6,341 nucleotides of DNA from JBQCHF01 sp051953655. GTDB lineage: Bacteria > Actinomycetota > Actinomycetes > Motilibacterales > Motilibacteraceae. The DNA lies in assembly GCA_051953655.1 (NCBI GenBank), contig JBQCIO010000222.1, positions 1 to 6,341 on the forward strand, given 5' to 3'. The notes beneath the pieces were generated by a model. It searched no databases, was not told the DNA's origin, and was given only the letters and a program-made list of their open reading frames with translations. The position numbers and the translations under genes were made by a program. Positions 1 through 5,725 of this stretch are shown here, piece after piece; position 1 is the stretch's first letter; the number at the start of each line of letters is the position of its first letter.

Positions 1-66
1 AAAAGATATTTTTTTTGTTTGGGGGGGGGGTGGGGGGGTTGGGGGGTTTGTCCCCCCCCCCGGGGG
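1..66. other. Low-complexity homopolymer end, probable sequencing or assembly artefact
   Basis: The stretch contains T8 (9-16), G10 (21-30), G7 (32-38), G6 (41-46), C10 (52-61) and G5 (62-66), with almost nothing else. It is AT-rich then pure G then pure C, unlike the even, codon-structured GC-rich DNA that begins at about base 70. Such nested homopolymers at the very end of a window are typical of low-quality read or contig ends. A reading frame runs through it into the first gene, but the residues it encodes are nearly all Gly, Trp and Pro and are not credible protein. A biological G-rich element cannot be excluded but is the less likely reading. Confidence 0.75.
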
Positions 67-121
67 CGGCCCGCCCCCGCCGCAAGACCCGTCGTTCGTG
101 CCGCACGAGCACCGCGGAAGC

Positions 122-128
122 AGAGGGA
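122..128 (+). promoter_or_regulatory. Ribosome binding site that decides the GTG start of the transporter gene
   Basis: AGAGGGA lies 7 bases upstream of the GTG at 136. The next in-frame candidate, ATG at 175, is preceded by a CG-rich stretch with no purine tract, and candidates further upstream fall in the homopolymer end. This site therefore supports GTG 136. No clear -35/-10 promoter is visible in 66-121, so the operon may begin further upstream. Confidence 0.6.
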
Positions 129-135
129 CCAGGTC

Positions 136-2637
136 GTGATCGAGGACACCGCCACCGTCGTCGCCCCGTCGACGATGCTGCTGTCGGGCATCAGCAAGAA
201 CTACGACGGCGTCGCCGCGCTCACCGACGTCTCGCTGGACATCCGTCCCGGCGAGGTGCACGCCCTGCTGGGCGAGAACGGTGCCGGCAAGTCCACCCTC
301 ATGGGGGTGGCCAGCGGCTCCACCACCCCGGACACCGGGGTCATCACCGTGCTCGGCCAGGTCGTCGACCACCTGACCCCGCCGCTCGCTGCCGAGCTGG
401 GCATCGCCATCGTGCACCAGCACCCGGCGGTCCTCCCGGACATGACCGTGGCCGAGAACATCCGCGTCGCCGTGCCCGCCTCCGTCCTCGGAAGCGGCGA
501 GGAGCGGGCGCGGACGATGCGCCGCATGCTCGACGACGTCGGCTCCACCGCCCACCTCGACGACCGCGTGGGCAGCCTCACCGTGGCCCAGCGCCACCTT
601 CTCGAGCTGGCCAAGGCCCTCGTCGTGGAGCCCAAGCTGCTCATCCTCGACGAGCCCACCGCCCCGCTGGGCCCCGAGTCGGTCGACCTGCTGTTCGCCC
701 GGGTGAAGCGGGCCGCGCAGGGCGGGACCGCCGTCGTCTACATCACGCACCGGCTGGCCGAGGTCCGCGAGCTGGCCCACCGGGTCACCGTGCTCCGCGA
801 CGGCAAGGTCCGCGGGAGCGCGACGCTCGACGAGGTGACCGACGAGCAGCTGCTGGCGCTCATCGTCGGCCGTGAGCTCGCCGCCACCTTCCCGCCCAAG
901 GCGGGCCCCGACGCCGCTGGCGGCGAACCGGTCCTGTCGGTCGCCGGACTGACCGGGCACGGCTTCTCCGACGTCTCCTTCTCCCTGGCCCGCGGCGAGA
1001 TCCTCGGGGTCTCGGGCATCGTGGGCAACGGGCAGAGCGACCTGCTGCGCGCCCTCGCCGGGCTGGAGAGCGCGACCGGGTCCGTGCAGGTCGGCGGCCG
1101 GGAGCTCACCACCCGCGACCGGCGGCGCCAGGCCGCCTACATGCCGGCCGACCGGCACGCCGAGGGGCTCATGATGTCCCTCTCGGTCCGGGAGAACGCC
1201 GCCGTGTCGGCGCTGCAGAAGTTCCGCGGCACGCTGTTCCTCCGTCGCAGCACGGAGAACGAGCGCGTCGGCAAGGAACTGCGGGGCCTCGAGGTGAAGG
1301 CAGCTTCTCCGGAGATCGAGGTCTCCTCGCTCTCCGGCGGCAACCAGCAGAAGGTCGTCCTGGCCCGCGCGCTGCTCTCCGAGCCCTCGCTGCTGCTGGC
1401 CGACGAGCCGACCCAGGGCGTCGACGTGGGCGCGCGCGCGGAGATCTACCGCATCATGCGGGAGGTCTCGGCGCGCGGAGTACCCGTGGTGGTCGCCTCC
1501 TCCGACGCCAAGGAGCTCGAGGGGCTCTGCGACCGGGTCGTCGTGATGTCGCGCGGCAACGTCGTGGACACCGTGGACGGCGCCGAGGTGACCGAGGAGC
1601 GGCTCATCCACTCGGCCGTCCGGGCCACCGGTCACCGCAAGGAAGCCCGCCTCCAGCCCGAGTTCCGGGGGAGCAGCCGGCTCAGCCGGTTCGTCCAGGG
1701 CGACTACGCGCCGGTGCTCGTCCTCGCGCTGGTGATGCTGGTGCTGGGCGCCTACGTCCTCAGCCAGAACTCGCGCTACCTGTCCGCCTTCAACATCACC
1801 GCCGTGCTGACCAGCTGCGCGGCCCTCGGCTTCATCGCGCTGGGCCAGACCATCGCGCTGCTGACCGGAGGCATCGACCTCTCGGTGGGGCCGCTGGCCG
1901 GCTTCCTGGTCGTCATCGGCTCCTTCTTCCTCACGGATGGCAAGTCCGCGCCGCTCATGCTGGTGGGACTGCTCGTCATGCTGCTGGCCGCGGCCGGCAC
2001 CGGCCTGGTCAACGGGACCCTCATCAGAGCGGCCAGGTTCACCCCCGTCGCCTCCACCCTGGCCGGCTACATCGCCCTGCAGGGCTTGAGCTTCCTGCTG
2101 CGCGACCAGCCCGGCGGGATCATCTCCAGCTCCGTCACCGGTGCCGTGAAGACCAAGGTGGGCCCGGTGCCCGTGGTCTTCCTGGTCCTCGTGGTCGTCG
2201 TCCTCGTCATGGAGTACGCGCTCCGGTTCACGCCCTGGGGCCTGCGCCTGCGAGCGGTCGGCTCGGACGAGGAGTCGGCCCGCCGCGTGGGTGTCCGCAC
2301 CGACCGCACCGTCGTGCTCGGCTACGTCGTCGCCTCGTGCTTCGTGTTCCTCGGCGCGATCGTCCTGCTCGGCCAGCTCGGGATCGGCGACCCGTCGCAG
2401 GGCGTCGGCTACACGCTCAGCAGCATCACCGCCGTCGTGCTGGGCGGGACCAGCCTGCTCGGTGGGCGCGGCACGTTCGTCGGCACGCTGCTGGGTGCCG
2501 GCCTGATCGTGCAGGTCCTCAACGCCACGGTCTTCCTCAACCTCACCCAGACCTGGCAGTACTTCTTCCAGGGCGCCCTCATCGTGGCCGCCGCCGTGAT
2601 CTACAGCCAGGTGCGCGGACTGCGCGCAGCCCGCTGA
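136..2637 (+). CDS. Sugar-type ABC importer, fused tandem ATPase and permease (RbsA-RbsC type)
   Basis: Energises and forms the channel for uptake of a small solute across the cytoplasmic membrane; an extracytoplasmic binding protein, not in this window, would deliver the substrate. About 833 residues from GTG 136. NBD1 (about 10-235): Walker A GENGAGKST at 46-54, Q-loop Q95, Walker B with D172/E173, H-loop H205; its signature is degenerate (LTVAQ, 148-152). NBD2 (about 265-505): Walker A lacks the lysine (Q300 in its place), but the signature LSGGNQQ (399-405) and Walker B D423/E424 are canonical, and the H-loop His is Ser456. Degenerate NBD2 Walker A is usual in the RbsA/MglA/XylG family. 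Residues about 520-833 are a BPD_transp_2 permease with roughly eight to ten hydrophobic segments, the family motif GGIDLSVG (578-585) and the cytoplasmic loop GSDEESARRVGV (709-720). ATPase and permease are normally separate genes; here no stop or start separates them. Substrate (pentose, polyol, other) cannot be read from the sequence. Confidence 0.9.
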   Translation: MIEDTATVVAPSTMLLSGISKNYDGVAALTDVSLDIRPGEVHALLGENGAGKSTLMGVASGSTTPDTGVITVLGQVVDHLTPPLAAELGIAIVHQHPAVLPDMTVAENIRVAVPASVLGSGEERARTMRRMLDDVGSTAHLDDRVGSLTVAQRHLLELAKALVVEPKLLILDEPTAPLGPESVDLLFARVKRAAQGGTAVVYITHRLAEVRELAHRVTVLRDGKVRGSATLDEVTDEQLLALIVGRELAATFPPKAGPDAAGGEPVLSVAGLTGHGFSDVSFSLARGEILGVSGIVGNGQSDLLRALAGLESATGSVQVGGRELTTRDRRRQAAYMPADRHAEGLMMSLSVRENAAVSALQKFRGTLFLRRSTENERVGKELRGLEVKAASPEIEVSSLSGGNQQKVVLARALLSEPSLLLADEPTQGVDVGARAEIYRIMREVSARGVPVVVASSDAKELEGLCDRVVVMSRGNVVDTVDGAEVTEERLIHSAVRATGHRKEARLQPEFRGSSRLSRFVQGDYAPVLVLALVMLVLGAYVLSQNSRYLSAFNITAVLTSCAALGFIALGQTIALLTGGIDLSVGPLAGFLVVIGSFFLTDGKSAPLMLVGLLVMLLAAAGTGLVNGTLIRAARFTPVASTLAGYIALQGLSFLLRDQPGGIISSSVTGAVKTKVGPVPVVFLVLVVVVLVMEYALRFTPWGLRLRAVGSDEESARRVGVRTDRTVVLGYVVASCFVFLGAIVLLGQLGIGDPSQGVGYTLSSITAVVLGGTSLLGGRGTFVGTLLGAGLIVQVLNATVFLNLTQTWQYFFQGALIVAAAVIYSQVRGLRAAR

Positions 2638-2673
2638 CCCTCATCCGACAGCCCCCTGCTCGACCCATCGTCT

Positions 2674-2679
2674 GGAGGA
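2674..2679 (+). promoter_or_regulatory. Ribosome binding site for the dehydrogenase GTG start
   Basis: GGAGGA sits 4 bases before GTG 2684 in the 46-base gap after the transporter stop. It fixes the start at the GTG, which gives the N-terminus MRAARFHG expected of the dehydrogenase family. The gap shows no hairpin with a T tract and no obvious promoter, so read-through from the transporter gene is likely. Confidence 0.75.
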
Positions 2680-2683
2680 CGCA

Positions 2684-3769
2684 GTGCGCGCAGCACGCTT
2701 CCACGGCAAGTCCGACATCCGCATCGAGGACGTCGAGGTACCCAAGATCAAGGCGGCCGACGAGGTCCTCGTCGAGGTGCTCTGGTGCGGGATCTGCGGC
2801 ACCGACCTGCACGAGTACTCCGTCGGACCGATCGTCACGCCGGTGACGCCGCACCCGCTCACCGGGGTCACGCTGCCGCAGACGCTGGGCCACGAGTTCT
2901 CGGCGCGCGTGGTCGAGGTCGGGCCGGAGGTCTCCGACGTCGCCGTGGGCGACCGGGTCGCGATCATGCCCGCCATCGTCTGCGGCCGCTGCCGATTCTG
3001 CCGCGAGGGCCTGGGCCACCTGTGCGTCCGCTTCGCCTGCACCGGGCTGTCCGCGGAGACGGGCGGACTGGCCCAGTTCGCGGTGCTCAAGGAGTACCAG
3101 GTCGCGGTGCTCCCCGACGCCGTGTCCGACGTCGAGGGCGCGGTCGTCGAGCCGGCGAGCGTGGCCGCCTACGGGATCGACCGCGTCGGCGTCCGCGGCG
3201 GTGACGTCGTGCTGGTCACCGGCGCCGGGCCGATCGGGGTGCTCTCGGCGATGTACGCGGACGCCCTCGGCGCCGCCACCGTGGTCATCGCGGAGCCCAA
3301 CCCCAACCGGGCTGCGCTGGCCCGGGCCATGGACATCGGCCCGGTCGTCGACCCCACCGACGGCTCCTTCGCCGACTTCATCGGCGACCTGACCCGCGGC
3401 GAGGGCGTCGACGTCGTCGCCGAGTGCTCGGGCACCACTCCCGGGCTCACCACGGCGATGAACAGCGTGCGCACCCGGGGCTCCATCGTGCAGACCGGCC
3501 TGCACACCAAGCCGGCCACCATCGACGCGATGCGGCTGTCCGAGAAGGACATCAGCTACGTCGGCAGCTGGTGCTACCTCATCACCGACTGGCCGCGGAT
3601 CATCCGCCTCATCGCCGCCGGCAAGTACCCGGTGAGCAAGGCCGTCACCGCGCAGATCGGGCTGGAGGACGTCGTCCCCCAGGGGTTCGACGTGCTGGTG
3701 AACCCCACCGGCGACCAGCTCAAGGTGCTCGTCTCCCCGACCGCGTCCGCCCCGACCCTGTCGGCCTGA
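2684..3769 (+). CDS. Zinc-dependent medium-chain dehydrogenase, 2,3-butanediol dehydrogenase-like
   Basis: Cytoplasmic enzyme expected to oxidise a secondary alcohol to a ketone with NAD+. It has 361 residues, a normal family length. The GroES-like domain carries the catalytic zinc ligands C38 (in CGICGTDLHEY), H70/E71 (GHEF) and E156 (VEPASV). A complete structural-zinc lobe is present: C100, C103, C106, C114. The Rossmann domain has GAGPIG (180-185), and E204 at the end of the second strand favours NAD+ over NADP+. The LHEY...GP...PHPLTG stretch (42-61) is characteristic of (R,R)-butanediol dehydrogenases such as Bacillus BdhA and yeast Bdh1, recalled from memory, not searched. A vicinal diol or alpha-hydroxyketone substrate is therefore the best guess; sorbitol- or threonine-type activity is the alternative. 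It follows the transporter by 46 bases and precedes the VOC gene by 19. Nothing is truncated or frameshifted. Confidence 0.9.
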   Translation: MRAARFHGKSDIRIEDVEVPKIKAADEVLVEVLWCGICGTDLHEYSVGPIVTPVTPHPLTGVTLPQTLGHEFSARVVEVGPEVSDVAVGDRVAIMPAIVCGRCRFCREGLGHLCVRFACTGLSAETGGLAQFAVLKEYQVAVLPDAVSDVEGAVVEPASVAAYGIDRVGVRGGDVVLVTGAGPIGVLSAMYADALGAATVVIAEPNPNRAALARAMDIGPVVDPTDGSFADFIGDLTRGEGVDVVAECSGTTPGLTTAMNSVRTRGSIVQTGLHTKPATIDAMRLSEKDISYVGSWCYLITDWPRIIRLIAAGKYPVSKAVTAQIGLEDVVPQGFDVLVNPTGDQLKVLVSPTASAPTLSA

Positions 3770-3776
3770 CGGCGAG

Positions 3777-3782
3777 AAGGAG
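3777..3782 (+). promoter_or_regulatory. Ribosome binding site for the VOC gene
   Basis: AAGGAG, 6 bases before ATG 3789, lies within the 19-base gap after the dehydrogenase stop. The gap has no room for a terminator or a full promoter, which supports co-transcription. Confidence 0.8.
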
Positions 3783-3788
3783 AGACCC

Positions 3789-4325
3789 ATGACGCTGCAG
3801 GCCATCCACCACGTCGGACTGGTGGTCCGCGACCTGGACCGGTCGATCTGGTTCTACCACGACCTGCTCGGGCTGCCCTTCGCCAACGAGCCCACGCCCT
3901 GGTTCGAGGGACCGGACCTGGCCAAGGGCGTCGGTGTCCCCGGCGCCAAGCTCCGCCAGGTGTCGCTGTGGGTGGGCGAGCACTCCACGCTCGAGCTCAT
4001 CGAGTACGCCAACCGGCCGGCCGACAGCGTCGCGCCGGTCCCCAACAACCACCTGGGCGCCGCCCACGTGTGCTTCAAGGTTCCCGACGTGCACGCCAAG
4101 AAGGCCGAGCTCGAGGCCAAGGGCGTGCAGTTCTACTCGGACGTCAACGTGGTCGACGAAGGGCCCCTCGCCGGCTGGCGGTGGGTGTACTTCAGCGACC
4201 CGGACGGTCTCGCCCTCGAGCTGGTGGAGATCGCGTACTACCTCAAGGACCAGCGTGAGGCGGCCGCCGCCGCCTACCTGCAGACCCGCCCCAGCCGCGC
4301 CGACGTCGAGCCCAAGCTCGGCTGA
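3789..4325 (+). CDS. VOC-family (glyoxalase / epimerase / dioxygenase fold) metalloprotein
   Basis: A cytoplasmic protein of 178 residues with two beta-alpha-beta-beta-beta modules, about 4-75 and 88-150, the usual single-subunit VOC layout. The four metal ligand positions are all filled: H8 (HHVGLVVRDLD), E69 (LELIEY), H93 (AHVCFKV) and E144 (LELVEI), a 2-His-2-Glu site as in glyoxalase I. Family members isomerise, epimerise, add glutathione or cleave rings, so the reaction cannot be named from these residues. A charged and Ala-rich tail (about 152-178) extends past the fold. It sits between a butanediol dehydrogenase-like and a creatinase-like gene with tight spacing, so it probably acts on an intermediate of the same pathway, perhaps as an isomerase, epimerase or detoxifier of a reactive dicarbonyl. 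Assignment to the superfamily is firm; the function is open. Confidence 0.85.
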   Translation: MTLQAIHHVGLVVRDLDRSIWFYHDLLGLPFANEPTPWFEGPDLAKGVGVPGAKLRQVSLWVGEHSTLELIEYANRPADSVAPVPNNHLGAAHVCFKVPDVHAKKAELEAKGVQFYSDVNVVDEGPLAGWRWVYFSDPDGLALELVEIAYYLKDQREAAAAAYLQTRPSRADVEPKLG

Positions 4326-4337
4326 CCGGCCACGATC

Positions 4338-4344
4338 AGGAGGA
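4338..4344 (+). promoter_or_regulatory. Strong ribosome binding site for the M24 gene
   Basis: AGGAGGA ends 4 bases before ATG 4349, in the 23-base gap after the VOC stop. It is close to a perfect anti-Shine-Dalgarno match and sets the start. No terminator is visible in the gap. Confidence 0.85.
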
Positions 4345-4348
4345 TCCG

Positions 4349-5725
4349 ATGGCTTCCCCCACCTACGGCGTCAGTGGGGTCGACTGGGAGGACCGGCTCG
4401 ACCTGCCGCGCCTCCGCCGTGAGCGGCTGGACCGGCTCAAGGCCGAGCTCGAGAAGAGCGACCTGGCGGCTCTGCTCACCTTCGACTTCCACAACATCCG
4501 CTACATGACCTCGACCCACATCGGCACGTGGGCGATGGACAAGATGATCCGCTTCGCGCTGCTGCCGCGCGGCGGCGAGCCGGTGCTGTGGGACTTCGGC
4601 TCGGCGGCGAAGCACCACCAGCTCTACGCGCCCTGGCTCGACGACGCGCACGACCGCGAGGACGAGCACTACGGCTCCCGGGCCGGGATCTCGACCCTGC
4701 GCGGCGCGATCGCCCCCGGCGCCGGACGGGCGCAGGACGTGGCGCAGAAGGTCTACGAGGTGCTCGCCGACCACGGGCTGCTCGGTCAGCCCATCGGCGT
4801 CGACATCATCGAGCCGCCGGTCATGTTCGCCCTCCAGGACAAGGGCATCCCGGTCGCCGACGGCCAGCAGGTGTTCCTGTCCGCGCGGCGCATCAAGACC
4901 CGTGACGAGATCGGCCTGCTCACCCAGGCGGCGTCGATGGTCGACGCGGCCTACGAGCAGCTCTACGAGTTCCTGCGCCCGGGCGTGCGAGAGAACGAGT
5001 GCGTCGGCCTGGTCAGCAAGGTGCTCTACGACCTCGGGTCGGAGCACGTCGAGGGCGTCAACGCGATCTCCGGCGAGCGCTGCTCCCCGCACCCGCACGT
5101 GTTCTCCGACCGCCTGCTGCGGCCAGGTGACCCGGCCTTCTTCGACATCCTGCACAGCTACAACGGCTACCGGACCTGCTACTACCGCACCTTCGCGGTG
5201 GGCAGCGCCTCGCCCGCGCAGCGCGACGCCTACACGATCTGCCGGGAGTACATGGACCAGGCGATCGAGCTGGTCAAGCCCGGTGCCACCACCGCGGACA
5301 TCGTGAGCGTCTGGCCCACCGCCCAGGAGTTCGGCTTCGCCGACGAGGAGGCCGCGTTCGCGCTGCAGTACGGGCACGGCGTCGGCCTGAGCATCTGGGA
5401 GCGGCCCATCTTCAGCCGGCTCACCTCGCTGGAGCACCCGGAGGTGCTCGAGGAGGGCATGGTCTTCGCCCTGGAGACCTACTGGCCGGCCGCCGACGGC
5501 TGGGGCGCGGCCCGCATCGAGGAGGAGATCGTGGTCACCGCGGACGGCGCGGAGGTCATCACCAAGTTCCCGGCCGAGGACCTCCTCGTGGCGGGCAAGC
5601 GCTACTTCACCGTGAACGGCCCGCTGCCGGCCGAGCGGGACAGCCAGTCGCACGTGAACAACCGCGGCCGCAGCGCCGCGGCCGTCTCCGTGGCGGCTCC
5701 CGCGACGGGGGAGGACGTGGCATGA
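4349..5725 (+). CDS. M24 family creatinase / aminopeptidase P-like protein with altered metal site
   Basis: 458 residues. Residues about 20-165 resemble the creatinase N-terminal domain and about 186-420 the pita-bread catalytic domain. Of the five M24 metal ligands (Asp, Asp, His, Glu, Glu), four are present: D266 (FFDIL), H343 (YGHGVGL), E376 (FALET) and E391 (RIEEEIV). The second Asp, expected in a GY..D..RTF pattern, is Cys277 (GYRTCYYRTF). Creatinase, a non-metal C-N hydrolase of the same fold, also lacks this Asp (GYYTALERT, recalled from memory), so the protein is probably not a standard dinuclear Xaa-Pro aminopeptidase. H248 or H250 (SPHPHVF) lies where family members hold a catalytic His. 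The last ~34 residues, after RYFTVNG, are a polar, Ala-rich tail. The stop overlaps the next start (ATGA). Possible roles are amidohydrolase, amidinohydrolase or lyase on a small metabolite; a mononuclear or Cys-ligated peptidase is the alternative. No signal peptide, so cytoplasmic. Confidence 0.85.
   Translation: MASPTYGVSGVDWEDRLDLPRLRRERLDRLKAELEKSDLAALLTFDFHNIRYMTSTHIGTWAMDKMIRFALLPRGGEPVLWDFGSAAKHHQLYAPWLDDAHDREDEHYGSRAGISTLRGAIAPGAGRAQDVAQKVYEVLADHGLLGQPIGVDIIEPPVMFALQDKGIPVADGQQVFLSARRIKTRDEIGLLTQAASMVDAAYEQLYEFLRPGVRENECVGLVSKVLYDLGSEHVEGVNAISGERCSPHPHVFSDRLLRPGDPAFFDILHSYNGYRTCYYRTFAVGSASPAQRDAYTICREYMDQAIELVKPGATTADIVSVWPTAQEFGFADEEAAFALQYGHGVGLSIWERPIFSRLTSLEHPEVLEEGMVFALETYWPAADGWGAARIEEEIVVTADGAEVITKFPAEDLLVAGKRYFTVNGPLPAERDSQSHVNNRGRSAAAVSVAAPATGEDVA
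5662..5681 (+). other. GC-rich inverted repeat inside the end of the M24 gene
   Basis: CCGCGGC (5662-5668) and GCCGCGG (5675-5681) can pair as a 7-bp stem around a 6-base loop. There is no T tract after it, so it is not an intrinsic terminator. It falls in the Ala/Arg-rich tail of the M24 protein, about 30 bases before the ribosome binding site of the next gene. In DNA this GC-rich it may be chance. Confidence 0.35.
5710..5714 (+). promoter_or_regulatory. Ribosome binding site for the E1 alpha gene, inside the M24 gene
   Basis: GGAGG, within a longer GGGGGAGGA purine run, lies 7 bases before ATG 5722. The start ATG overlaps the M24 stop TGA as ATGA (5722-5725). Both point to translational coupling, so the two proteins are probably made in fixed proportion. 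Confidence 0.8.

Noticed and set aside
21..46. G-quadruplex or regulatory G-tract
   Set aside because: The G10-T-G7-TT-G6 runs could form one in principle, but the neighbouring T8 and C10 runs and the position at the window edge make an artefact the better explanation.
19..135. N-terminal extension of the transporter starting at ATG 19 (872 residues)
   Set aside because: It reads through the homopolymer end and gives Gly/Trp/Pro-rich sequence with no family counterpart; GTG 136 has a well-spaced purine tract and leaves a normal N-terminus.
15..875. Open frame of 286 codons on the + strand, offset from the transporter frame
   Set aside because: Arg/Pro/Gly/His-rich translation and no domain; the overlapping frame carries Walker A, Walker B and the H-loop.
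2638..2683. Terminator or promoter between transporter and dehydrogenase
   Set aside because: The 46 bases hold no stem followed by a T tract and no recognisable -35/-10 pair; only the ribosome binding site is clear.
2579..3805. Open frame of 408 codons on the - strand opposite the dehydrogenase
   Set aside because: Its translation is low-complexity Gly/Asp/Arg/His-rich and spans two + strand genes with clear families; a shadow frame.
4274..5653. Long open frame of 459 codons on the - strand opposite the M24 gene
   Set aside because: Antisense frames stay open by default in GC-rich genes. The translation is a Val/Arg/Asp/Gly-rich string without motifs, while the + strand has a complete M24 domain with a ribosome binding site.
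5662..5681. Intrinsic terminator at the end of the M24 gene
   Set aside because: The stem lacks a following T tract and sits inside the coding region, with the next gene starting 40 bases later by overlap.
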